The position numbers were made by a program, and so were the translations under genes. Source: Pseudisothecium myosuroides (lineage: Eukaryota > Streptophyta > Bryopsida > Hypnales > Lembophyllaceae). Taken from it: a stretch of DNA of 64,000 nt. Positions 35,244-46,267 of the stretch are shown here, piece by piece (positions within the stretch are counted from its first letter, which is position 1; every line of letters begins with the position of its first letter). Below the pieces are notes generated by a model. It searched no databases. It was not told where the DNA came from and was given only the letters and a program-made list of their open reading frames with translations. The DNA is taken from the NCBI GenBank assembly GCA_951799445.1, contig OX637290.1, positions 4,280,501 to 4,344,500 of the forward strand, written 5' to 3'.

Positions 35244-36208
35244 GATTGTCGATCTCAGAGAGTCCAGTGCGAGTTCAAAGGAGAGTTGACAAGAGCGCAA
35301 GAGCCGTTAGCCAATAATTATTCCAATAATCGAATCTGAACCATTCCAGCGTTCTTGGTGATCTTGTCCTCATGATGTCTGTGCATGGACGCATCTTACG
35401 GTAGGGGTTTAGGGGTTTGGACATGAGGTTTGTGCGAAGAGTTGAAATTCAGCGTGGTGATGCATGCCTATTTTTAAGTTTTTCATCTGCCTGCATGCCT
35501 TGGAGGAGGAATTCTCAGGAGAATAAATCCTGTGTTATACTAGACGCAGATTCTGTACTACAATAAAATAAGCAGAGGTCATTGCTGGATGCTCTTCCAA
35601 ACCCTAAATATATAACGTTCACTCTGAATTGGTTTCTGTTATAAGACAGCATTCTCAATTGACTGTAATAACGGTCCGCTTTGTGTCCAGATAGTGCTGA
35701 CAAAATGGATCTTGCAGGTGAACTATTTGAGAGCGTTGCCACTGTCGACGAGTTTATAATTAAAGAGGGCAAGTAAGTAACTCAAAGAGCACCTGCAATT
35801 TGTATTTGGTCTCCTCTCATGGGCTAATGTTGACAGTCACTGCCATATTTTAGCAACGTTACACCCACGAATGAGGGTCGGTTGGGGTAATATAGAGCAT
35901 CACTATATTGTTCAGTTGATCCCAGTTGGAGGTATTCTCTCTGACCAATTCCAATGACCGGTACTGTTGTCATGACATCTGCGACCCTCCGAGGTCTGTT
36001 GCATCTCGTCCTGATTCCTGGGGTTTGCTTGTGTAGGGAAGCCCCCATGAAGAAATTCCTTGCCAATTCAGCTCTCGTGAACAAGGATTCCTCCACCCCA
36101 AAGTTCGAATCCATGGATGTTGATGCCAATTTGCCATCTACTTCAAGTAAAAAATCCCAGCGTGCTACCCCAGATGGTAATCGGAAACGAGACAGGAGTA
36201 CTAAATGA
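34469..36208 (+). CDS. Unidentified small conserved-looking protein, 3 exons, 117 aa
   Basis: Exons 34469-34595, 35718-35772 and 36037-36208 total 354 nt with matching phases. The protein starts MQMVSSEAVEAAAMASKYRK, followed by YERDYLRRINHLYFSGATPD. Exon 2 adds ELFESVATVDEFIIKEGK. Exon 3 adds EAPMKKFLANSALVNKD and a basic tail ending NRKRDRSTK. It has no membrane segment or signal peptide. The basic tail could be a nuclear signal, which is inference. I do not recognise the family. A second methionine at 34475 is an alternative start. Intron 1 (over 1.1 kb) contains imperfect tandem repeats. Confidence 0.7.
34820..35400. repeat. Imperfect tandem repeats in intron 1
   Basis: Blocks of the type GAGATTATAGCTCGAATGC ... 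CAAAGAAGAATTGACAAGA ... GCAGCGTTCTTCG.. recur near 34827, 35059, 35195 and 35260. The units are diverged and 110-230 bp apart. The first copies are also present in the inverted partner at 20.9-21.5 kb, so the repeats predate the duplication. Confidence 0.65.
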
Positions 36209-36674
36209 CCGCATTTATTCTAAAAATCATCTGCTCCACATGACCATTCCAATTGTGTATCCAAGTCTTTGAGAAGTAGAGACCGAGTGAGGCAATTGTG
36301 AGGGTCATGCAGGCGCATGCAATCTCTCCGTTTCTTTTGATTTATGCAGATATAGCTATACGTTTCTTATCCCGAGTGTGGTTACTTATGTACTGTAATG
36401 GCAGGGTATTTTCAGACACCTACACCCAATCATCACCCCCATATTGAACATTTGTTCCTTTAACTTTTTGCAAAGTTGTTTGGGGTGTAGTACCTACTCA
36501 ATTTTCTTTAATATTGCATCGTTACCTTAGAGAGAGAGTTATGTTGTCTAAAAGGTTTAGGGCACACCAGGTAGGAAGTCATTTAGTTGACATAGAGATG
36601 AAACAAAGATGAAGTTCAGTTGCCTAGCTAGTACGTTGGACCTTGTGTTTGATGCTTCTTTTTTAATATAAGTA
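36209..36674. other. 3' flank of the 117-aa gene
   Basis: Probable 3' UTR, then intergenic DNA. No other feature is seen. Confidence 0.45.
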
Positions 36675-37263
36675 CTCCCTCCATCCCAAAATGATCTTCT
36701 TGTTTGACAAATTGTTTTGAATTAAGGTTGAAAATAACATTTTTGTAAATCCGTTTTGAGCTGTAAGTAGAGTTTGATGCTTTCCTATTATCTTAGAAAT
36801 TTGAGTTTCAAATTAATTTTTCAAAGTGTAGTTTTGGGACATTAAAAACTAAGATTTGAGGGGCGTTTTGAGAAAGCACTGGTGGCCATTGATTTTCAAT
36901 AACGATTGCGTACAACACCTCATATGTAATCACAAAGTCTCAGGGTTGGAAATAGCCTGCATTGATTGTGTCAAGTGAAGTAGTGGGGTCAATCACTTTT
37001 TAGAATCCATCCAACAAGCAAGTACCAGGATTGGCCCAATTCTCAAGCATCCATGTTCAAAAGAAGCTGAAACCTTTTTAAAATGGTCTTCTATTCTGTT
37101 TTTGGATTGCAGCTTTGATTAGATAACATATGCGGTACACATGCGCGACATGATTTTGATACTAGTAGATAATTCAAAGCTAATTTAGGGAACATGCAAT
37201 TGGAAGATCATTTTGGGACAAAATATTAAGGGAAACCGGAAGATCATTTTGGGATGGAGGGAA
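36675..37263. mobile_element. Stowaway-like MITE
   Basis: The left end CTCCCTCCATCCCAAAATGA is preceded by TA. The right end TCATTTTGGGATGGAGGGAA is followed by TA. A second, internal copy of the right-end motif (GGAAGATCATTTTGGGACA, about 37201-37220) suggests a nested or duplicated end. The interior matches, inverted, the element at 44213-44906. Confidence 0.8.
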
Positions 37264-38912
37264 TATATAATAGTGGATCATTTGGTGTACATCTGGTGTT
37301 CAATCCGAGTCTATTGTATTTTCAACATTTTAAGTTATTGTAAGTTACAATTCTACAATAGTCCTAATGCCACAAATAGTCACATAGTGCAAATAGAATC
37401 TTTTAGATCTACATTAGTGAAAATAGTATACTTCAAGCTTGACATATGATTGAATATGTAAAAATAGTAGTTATTCTAAAATTTAAACATGTAGAAATGA
37501 CAGTTTTAGAGGGGTATTTGCAAAACATAATAAAAAACTTTAAGGATTAAATGCACATTATTTGGATATTGTTACACCAGCTTGCCAGTGCTTGACACTA
37601 GTCAAAAAAATTGTTGAAAGTAATTCTATATATAAGACCAAATAGAGATGTAATTGAGATCAAAACAAATAAATTGCAGTGATGGTTTATTTTATTTTAT
37701 TTAATTAAAATAAAATAAAAATAAAAAATTCAACTTCCAAGTAGAATTATCTTTATAATTACATTAAATCATATATAAGAAATGTTTTTTTATATGAAAT
37801 ATATAGTCTTTATATAATCTTTGCATATGTAATAATGTCTGTCTAAAATTTATTCTCATTTCTTCATAATAAAAAACATCAAATTGAATTTTGTATAATT
37901 TTTTAAATATACTTATAAAAATATAGTAATTACAAAAATGCTTAAAATATTAGAAAATTAGAAAAAAATGAAAATACTAGTGACAAACATCATGGTGGTA
38001 TACTCATTGATGTACTCCTTGAACTCACTGACCAAGAGAAATTTGATAGAAAAAGTTCAAAAGTGGTATATTTTCAGCTTTCTAGATACAATCTTCAAAG
38101 TGTCACAAAAATTACAATTTTAGGAATTTTTAAAAAAAGTAAAAAAAAATAAAAAGTAGATCATTGGAGCTACATTTTTCTAGTTAAGCTTAAAAACATT
38201 TATAATTAAGAACTATGTAAAAATAGGTTTTGATTTTCAAAATGCTTGTGTCGTAAGACTTGCAATTTCCTTTAATTAAAGGTTACGTTGTCTTTAATTG
38301 TAGATTTTGAATATATGTTCTTGAGAATTTGCACATTGTGTACACATCTAATTAGACAACTTCTATTTTCAAAATGAATTATAAAGTCCATGTATTCTAA
38401 ACGGTTGAAGGATTGAGTGCATTATTAATTTGCATAAGTTTTTGTTAGAGGAACAAAAGCCTAAGAAGATTTTTATAAATTTAACTTTTTATTAAAAAAA
38501 AAACAAGTATTTGTTGCCAAATGGCAAATGACAATCATTAAAAATAGTTGAAATCATGAAAAATTGAATATAAAAAATGCTAATATATATAGATGAAAAA
38601 CAAAAATGGATTATTGTCGTCCTCACTCCAAAGAAATTTGAAAATATGTAACCCCTGCCAAGAAATGTCTCTTTTAGAAAGTGGGTAAATTATTTTTCAT
38701 AATATCCTCCATATGCGTGAAATTTGGATAATCGGTGCTTACGAATTTTTCATTCATTGATCACATATTTCATCCATTTCTTGATGGGCTTTTACATGGG
38801 ACAATCTCCTCGTTGTTCAGAGTTTCAAATAAAAACATGCATTCCTTGTCGGACTTCGCCCTCCTCATCAACCTATTTTTTTCAGTCGCCTTGGTGATTG
38901 CTCTAAGTTATA
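37264..38912. other. AT-rich DNA with a dispersed repeat shared with 63.3-63.7 kb
   Basis: From about 37850 to 38250 the sequence is a diverged direct copy of about 63330-63730. Shared blocks include CAAAGTGTCACAAAAATTAC, AGATCATTGGAGCTACATT and ACCAAGAACTATGTAA-like tracts. No element ends or genes are recognised. Confidence 0.55.
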
Positions 38913-39483
38913 CTCCCTCTGTCCTACTAAAAACCTCCAAAAAGTTTCCCCCACAAAGGATTAACTATATTTTTAGTCTTTGTGCCAGTGATACATACAT
39001 TCAAAATCCAGCAAACCATCCTTTAGATCTTTGCAAAATCTCCAACTTAGGCGCTATCGTTTAGGCACCTAAAATCCATGCAAAAAGTATTGTATCTGAA
39101 TATAATTTATAAATGCTGCCAGCTCCGTCATTCTTGATGATTTAAAGGTTGGTGGCAACAATGGGATTCTAAAAACATTTGTCCCTATGTAAATACTCGC
39201 AAAAAAAACTGACCCACATCATAAACAAATTTTCATAGCACTGAAGTGGTCACCAAACCCATCAACAACACTATTGTCTAAGGAAGTACAGCAGGTACAA
39301 AGTGCCTCATATGGGTAAGGCCAAGTTTTTTAGGAACAAAGTGATCCCTGATCTCTTGACTTGACTCCATGAAATCGTTCAACCCAGCCAACACTTACTC
39401 AATGGTCGAAATCATAAAATGGAACTTTTTTAGTGGGACAAGAATTGTGCCTGATTTGGAAGTTTTTAGTGAGACAGAGGGAG
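38913..39483. mobile_element. Stowaway-like MITE
   Basis: The left end CTCCCTCTGTCCTACTAAAA and the right end TTTTTAGTGAGACAGAGGGAG are inverted copies, with TA on each side (38911-38912, 39484-39485). A second right-end-like block (TTTTTTAGTGGGACAAGAATT) occurs about 40 bp inside. No coding capacity. Confidence 0.8.
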
Positions 39484-39493
39484 TAACTTACTA

Positions 39494-39805
39494 CACTAAA
39501 TAGGGTATTTAGTGTTGGATTACATTTAGTGTAATTACCACCCTACTTGACCCTACACTAAATGTCAATTTTAGGACAATTAGTGTAGTGCTAAACTTCA
39601 ATGCGCCGCCTTTGTCTTCTCTTCCCTTCTACCTTCCTTTAATAAGTTCTAACACTAAATGTAAACATTTTCAGATTTCAGATTTACCATAGAGTATATT
39701 TAATGTTAGAAATTACATTTAATGTTACTTACTTTAGTAGGCTTAATGATATTTAGTGTCATGGTTCGCAAATAGTGTTGCCAACACTAAATACCCTATT
39801 TAGTG
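39494..39805. mobile_element. Short MITE with CACTAAATAGGG ends
   Basis: The 25-bp termini are perfect inverted repeats: CACTAAATAGGGTATTTAGT plus GTTGG on the left, mirrored on the right. TA lies outside each end. The interior carries several extra TTTAGTGT/ACACTAAA copies. It lies 8 bp after one Stowaway element and about 220 bp before the CBP20 start codon, within that gene's likely promoter. Confidence 0.85.
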
Positions 39806-40027
39806 TAGTGACCACGTCGCTTGCACTGACCCTGTGGAGCCGAGACCGCGGTGTGAACGCATCTTTTTCCTGAAACCCTATTTCTGTCCCTCTTGTTGTG
39901 CTCTTCGCCATAGCCAGCAACAATGCCGAGGAGGGACCGGGCCCGTTTCACGTCGCCGAAGGATGTGATCGTGGTAGGCGTTGTAGGGAGGTTTTCAGCA
40001 CCACTTGCATCGGAAAGTTTGCACCAG

Positions 40028-42958
40028 ATGGCTCGTCTTTTCAAGGTGACAATCAAACCTGTGTGTGGTTAAACCCTGCTGTCGAATTTTCGTATTGTTC
40101 GTTTTTTAGGTTCGGCGCTAATTGATTGAACTCATTTGATAATTTTGAATCTGTAGTGGAAGAAGGGTCGCTATTAGTCATGTTCGGTATGCTGGATAGT
40201 GAATGTGCAAATTGTGCGCTTTGGCCGTTAGAAAGTGGATTGGTAGTTTTTAGGTTTTAGCATTGCGTCATTTTGGTCTGCTTTGTTTTTTGAAATCTGG
40301 TAGTTCGTGGAGAATTAGTTGCGAACGGTAGTTTTGAAGCACTGACGAGCATGGAATAATGCGATAGAGCTGGCTCTACTTTCCGATGTTTCTTTTTCTC
40401 ATGGTTAGGGCATCAGTAGGTTAATACTAGTATGTAAACAATGGGAGACGAGGCTCATTGTACAGCGATGTCTACTCACGGGGATAACGCCATGAAGGAG
40501 TGCGCATTGTTCGTCACTCAGATTGTGCATGATGCTTGTGATTAGGTTATTGGAAATCGGAATAAAACTGTTTTTATTTCGTTCCCCGATTTCTAGTTCA
40601 GTGATTGTTTGAACGTTTCATTGACAAAAGTTTTACAATCTTTGTAAGATTACTTACAGCTTATGGACAGACTCTTTGAAAACAGAATGGTAAAAGATGC
40701 AGTCTAAGGCAACTGAAAACGTAATTTATATTGGAATAACACGGATGATTCTGATTCTGGAAATTCTGGCTTTGTCTCTGTCGCATCCTGGAGCTGTTTC
40801 TGTGATAGTTGCCTTCATTTCTTATTTATTGGAAATGTGCAAGGGATTACCATAATCTTTGCTACCTGGGCGTTCTTTTAGATTATTGAACACTTGCTAT
40901 CTTTGTACGCCTGGGACGAGCGGAACGCTGTGTTAGAAACTTTTGGGAATCAACGTGTTAATGGTTTACTGATTGATTGCAGAATCCGGATCAGCTGTCC
41001 GCGTACAGGGATCGTAGGTTTCTGGGATCGCAAGATGAATTTGAACATGCTCTTCGCACCTCGTCCACTGTGTATGTCGGAAATCTTTCGTTCTATACCA
41101 CAGAGGAGCAGATTTATGAGGTCTTTTCTCGTACTGGGGAGCTGAAGAAGATCACTATGGGTCTCGACAAGAACACTAAAACGCCTTGTGGATTCTGCTT
41201 TGTCCTGTATGTCTCTGTAACCTTGAATCGACCATCTCATGCTTGAGAATTCCATACTTTTGTAATTGGATGTGCTTTGGAGTTTCCAATCAAGTAGGTT
41301 TATGTGCATTAAGAGAGCATCGGAGCTTAGTGTTTTAGACAGTGAAGTCTTTGTGCACCTTTCTACCAAGGGTCATGTGAGTGTGGTTTGGAGTAGATGA
41401 CGCAGCAGTGTGCTCCCAAGGGCTCTATCGACGTGGGTTAGAAAAATTCTGAAAAGTTACTTCCGATTGAACTATCTTCGGAAGTAGATGTCCTATCATA
41501 TTCGTGTAGCAGATTGTGATTTTGTAAGGAAGTATGGGTAATTATTCGTGCTTTTTCTAATTTAAGTTTCCTGGTTAGATTCTACACAAGGGAGGATACT
41601 GAGGATGCTGTCAAATATATTAGTGGGACCATTTTGGACGATCGCCCTATTCGTGTGGACTTCGATTGGGGTTTCCAAGAGGGTCGGCAATGGGGTCGCG
41701 GAAGGAGCGGGGGCCAGGTTATATTCCTTACGTTGAAAGTGCTTTTCCACCATATGAACGATTCGTTTTCTGTCTCGTGTCTGACATTTCTTCACATGGA
41801 TGGTGGTGATTTGTTTATAATGGCAGGTGCGTGATGAGTACCGCACAGATTATGATCCAGATATCCTCTCCTACTATGCTGTTTTATATTCTGCTGTTTC
41901 TTCCAAGGCTGTTCTTCGTGGATTTGTCGGTCAGTGAATGCGTGCAAGACTGCAAATCTCTGCTCTATGTTTACAATTGATTTTTTTCCCTTAATTTGAA
42001 ATGATTGCACGGAGAGGAGGCTATGGAAAGTTGGTACAGAAGGAATTAGAAGTACGTCGGCAGCTGGTGGAATATGAACAGCCTGTTGGCATGGGAGGAG
42101 TTCAATATCCTGGCTTGGGAGATGGAGGTGGTGGTGGTGGTGGTGGTGGAGGAAATGAATTTAGGCGTAAGGACCCTCACAAATTGCACAATAGGATATT
42201 AGTAATTTTCATAAAGGGGAGTTATTTACACTTGCATTTGTGAACATACAACGACCGATTTGATTTTTGGGCAGAGCGTGAGCCAGGGCTTTTGGTTGTT
42301 TCGAATTGATTAGACTGAGAACCAACATTTAAAGGCGAATAACTAAATGTTCTGGACTTAAAATTTCTGGAAAATTGACAGGTGGAAGAGATCGCCATGG
42401 TCATGGAGGTAACCGAAACAGAGGTGAGTTGTCTTTCACCTCCTATGAACGTCGAGCTTACTATTTTCTGAATCCATTGTACAGTTTAGTTGCTCCTTTA
42501 CGGCCTGTTGTCTCATTCTGCATTTGGTGTTCTTCCTGTTTTTTTCTTGCCTCTGATCAGTAACCAGATATTCTGTCAGTCGGAGAGGTATTTTGCTGGA
42601 AAGGACTGATGGTTGATTTTGTTGGTGCAGAGGGAAGAAAGAGGTACAGAGATGAAGATGCTCCACCTGCAGATGGTGTGAAGAGACAAGATAGAGAGCA
42701 GAAAATTGTAAGTTGGTGGAAATGCACGAAGAGCCTTAATATGCATTCAATCGTTGTCTTATCTTGATTATGAAATCGCTTTTATGCTGAAATGATTGAC
42801 CAATTTTATTGCGAATTTAAGTATGCGTAGCATCCTGCCCTACATTTTACAGGGACTTGGTCGATTCTAACAGAAATTTGTTGCAGGAAAAGAATCCCAG
42901 GTTTCGAGAAAAGGGTGACTCAGATGAAGAGGATGGAGGGGATGGAGGAAAGAGTTAG
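40028..42958 (+). CDS. NCBP2: Nuclear cap-binding protein subunit 2 (CBP20), 8 exons, 253 aa
   Basis: Exons 40028-40045, 40983-41206, 41579-41717, 41827-41860, 42011-42166, 42382-42423, 42631-42707 and 42887-42958 total 762 nt in phase. CBP20 pairs with CBP80 and binds the m7G cap of nuclear transcripts. The RRM shows RNP2 [16 protein letters not shown] (from residue 36) and RNP1 GFCFVLFY (76-83). Cap-stacking tyrosines correspond to Y14 (AYRDRRF) and Y37. The conserved [20 protein letters not shown] and [20 protein letters not shown] follow. The C-terminal tail has a nine-Gly run (about 42124-42160), GRDRHGHGG and an acidic end. Intron 4 is AT-AC. The start MARLFK matches plant CBP20 (MASLFK). 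An in-frame ATG at 39923 could add 35 residues. Confidence 0.97.
41861..42010 (+). other. U12-type AT-AC intron in CBP20
   Basis: The donor is ATATCCTCTC, close to the U12 AT-AC consensus ATATCCTT. The acceptor is GCAC. A branch-site match TTCCCTTAAT (41987-41996) lies about 15 nt upstream of the AC. Only this AT-AC pairing keeps the DPGRGGYGK reading frame. The intron is 150 nt. Plant CBP20 genes are known to carry a U12 intron. Confidence 0.93.
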
Positions 42959-44212
42959 AGGTGACTTGCTCTGCTCTTTGGGGGGGATTTTGCAGGTCTG
43001 TGGTTCATTCTATGCCATGTGATGTGGAAGTATTCAAGTCAGTGATCTGGTGTAAACAATGTTTGTTCAACTGTTAATGCATTTTTCGTTACGTGACAGG
43101 AATTAAGTACATCAGCTATTTTGCCTTGCAGATAGTAATTGCCGTCTTTGTGGCAGGAACGCAACGCCTTCGTTTTGTGGTTCAGCAGTCCATAATTCAG
43201 GTTTCACGAATCAATTCAAATACTGTGCTATGCTTTGCAACTCTCTCAGGTCACACCGGACTAGTATGTTTGTGTGGAACTTTTTTTCTGCCGAGATTCA
43301 CAGACTAGTAGTCCGGCTTGTATGGACTACAAAAGTGAACTTACCGCTGCAAACAACTTTCTATATTCGAGGGTGTCGGGACATCTGAACCGCTTCATTC
43401 CGATAAGTGGTCCTCTATTTAGGATGGACAATATATTTTCTGTCGAAGGAGATAGCATCATATTTAGTAAGTTGGTTTGCATGTGCAGGTAGTACCTGTC
43501 AGGAGATAGTTGTTCGTAATGAGCTAGATAACGGTTGTTGGATCGTTAACAAGGGTGTGCTAATGGACTCAGTGTCAATGAATTTGAGCTGTTTTTAATC
43601 TTCGGATTCATGTTTATTTTTCTAGATGCCATCTACAGTAGCAGTTTTTCGCATTTATCTTTGAGGCTAAAGTCTCGAGAGCATGTTTGTGGCGGCGATC
43701 TCCTTCCAGTCTCTTCCACTGAATGTTTACGATTATGGTCCAACTTGCCTAAAAGAAAGTCTTATACAAGCTTTGTTCAATTTTGTGTAACAAAACCATG
43801 ACCTGTGGAACAACCGCCCTGAGCTGAAGTTTACACAAGGTTATAACTTTTTATGATGGATAAATATGTTTAACAATGATACTTGTGATGACTCTTCAAC
43901 ATGAATAGCACCACATGTAACCACATGTAAGTTCATTTCCAAAATCGTAATTCTCAAATTTTTGGACAAATTGCATATCTATATTTGGTGGAATTTTCTA
44001 CTTAAACTCAACAAAAAAGGGTTGTTTAAAGTATATAAATGAAAAAAAATGTGATATTCTTTTATTTATTTGTAATTTCAATTTATTTCAATTCAAAAAG
44101 TTCTTAATATGCACTTTTGAAGATAGTAGTATTTAATTGCTATTCCAAATGAAACTTTCACATTAAATATGACATCAAAAAAGACATCAAATTTGGTTTA
44201 ATTCATATTTTA
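42959..44212. other. CBP20 3' flank and AT-rich DNA
   Basis: Probable 3' UTR, with possible 3' UTR introns, up to about 43800, then AT-rich sequence. No further gene is recognised. Confidence 0.4.
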
Positions 44213-44906
44213 CTCCTACCTCAAAATGATCTTCTAGTTGTGATGTGGGAGGAAGGGCCCACAAATTGAATTGTTGATGCTTTTCTCAGAATGTCAAGAA
44301 ATGGTGTCAAAAGTGAGTTGCCTTTATTACTATAAATAAACTCCAGACCACTATAAGTTGATGTCACATGTACCTATATGGAAGTTACAAGTATGGAATG
44401 TGCAACATTCATATTGAATGTGAAATAAATCTAATGGTGGGATGTTCGAATGCTTAGATGGCTTTTGTAACTACTTTCGTAAGAAAGCCCTCAAATAGGC
44501 TTAGATGGCTTTGATAACTAATTTTGTACGAAAGCCCCACAAACAGGGCTCTCATCAATAGATCCAAAGCTATGAATGCCTCCAAAAGGGGCCAAACTAC
44601 GACACAATGGACATACAAACATGCTTTGATTGATGACTTGGACACTGTAGAATTGTGGGAACAATGCAACAACAACAACTTAGGCAGCACAGGAACTATG
44701 CTAGAGTGGCCAAATGAGTGGCCACTAGTACTTCTTGCAAATGCCCCCAAAACCCTTCTTTTGAGCTCTTCGAAACTACACTTTGAAAACTAAACCAAAC
44801 CTAAATTTTTTATGATGATAGCAAGCATCAAACTCTATTTATAAGTAAAGATGGATTTAAAAAATTATTGTTTTCAAGCTTAATCCTAAACATTTTGTCT
44901 AACAAG
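44213..44906. mobile_element. Stowaway-like element, right end lost
   Basis: The left end CTCCTACCTCAAAATGATCT is preceded by TA. The segment at about 44770-44906 is the reverse complement of 36700-36830 (for example AACTACACTTTGAAAA and AGCATCAAACTCTATTTATAA). The expected right terminus (TCATTTTGNGGNNGGAGTA) is missing after CAAGATT at 44906, so this copy is truncated. The open frame at 44524-44793 lies inside it and is not supported as a gene. Confidence 0.65.
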
Positions 44907-45202
44907 ATTAAAATTTTACAGTGAGTTCAAAGTCAACAAATAAAAAAGAATGAAACAATTTGCTAAGAAGTAATCTTGCCATAAAGAAGCAATTCCAAAA
45001 GCACCAAATCAATAGGCTATATTTGTTTGTAAAGTTTTAGTATGCACACTCTTCTCAAAAGAACTTCAAGTCATTATATATCAAATATAAATTTGCTATT
45101 CCTATCATTGTAAAGATTCATGGTATAATAGCTATGAAAGAAATGAAAAAAACAAATGAAAGTGATATCCCCCAAGTTTATAGAATGTTTATTTTGTTTC
45201 AA

Positions 45203-45205
<3 letters not shown>

Positions 45206-45283
<78 letters not shown>

Positions 45284-45341
45284 GTATGTATGTATGTACG
45301 TACGTATGTATGTATGTACGTACGTATGTATGTATGTATAT
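45206..45341. repeat. Compound (TA)n / (TATG,TACG)n microsatellite
   Basis: A pure TA tract (45206-45278) passes into mixed TATG and TACG tetranucleotides up to 45341, with a higher-order rhythm of about 24 bp. It creates artefactual YIYI and YVCM frames on both strands. Confidence 0.97.
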
Positions 45342-46267
45342 ACAACAAATTATTATTGATATTAATACATCAATCAGCACAATTTGAATTGATTCAAGTT
45401 GTTTTAGTTTATTGATAATAGTTAGCTTGCAAGTTACAACATAGGTGGATTTCAATATTAATTCATATTTGTACAATCACCTTCAAAATTGTTTTCTTTG
45501 AATCAGAAGCACAATTAAAATTATCTAATAAAAGTCCAACAATGGTCTTATAATTGTAATTTTTTTTCCTCAAAATTAAATAAAATACATTTTTTGCATG
45601 TCAAAATTTGATAACGACTTATATTAATGAAGCTGCCGATTGAAACTTTGAATTGTAATAATGTTGAAAAAATAAAAACGTTAATTAAAAAGTTATTCAA
45701 ATGAATAAAAAATTCAAAAAATCCACGCATTATATCTGAATTAATTTATTGTTTTAATTTTAAAACTTGAATATTTTGAATATTTTGAATCATATAACAT
45801 AAGAGTACCAAAGTTAGACTAGAGGAGTGACTCTCTTATCAAATTCAAATTATATATCAATAAGTTTTAGATTTTATTTTTTCTTCAAATGTTTTTCCGC
45901 TCAATTTCAAAGCCTTAATAGAGCACTCCCTGACTCCCACAAGTACCAGTACGGTGTCAATCAACGGGGCGAGCGACCAATGGACGGTTGAAACCCGGCG
46001 CCCAGATTCGGATCGTACCACGTCCGACCGTTGGATTCCCACCACAATCTTCAGTGCAGGCATTTTCGGCGACCGAAAGACGGGGCGAGTTCGACCGCTG
46101 GACGAACCTTCCTGCCATGCTCCTCCTTAGAGTGTCTCCCAAGGGGTTTTTTCCAAGTGTTTGAAGCTTAGGGAAGCGCAAGGGTTTGAAGCTTTGAAGT
46201 AGTCGCGATTGATCAGTTGCGTGTGTGTCTGCTGTAGCAATCCTCGTTGTGTCGATTTGTTGTTTCT
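45342..46267. other. AT-rich DNA, then promoter of the dicistronic gene
   Basis: The sequence is AT-rich to about 45880. Composition then shifts to GC-richer sequence, the likely promoter and 5' UTR of the gene starting at 46268. Confidence 0.45.

Noticed and set aside
44524..44793. 89-codon plus-strand frame
   Set aside because: It lies inside a Stowaway-like element, overlaps an equally long antisense frame and matches no family.
45134..45476. Frames encoding YIYIYI and YVCMYV repeats
   Set aside because: They are translations of the TA and TATG/TACG microsatellite, without any other gene evidence.
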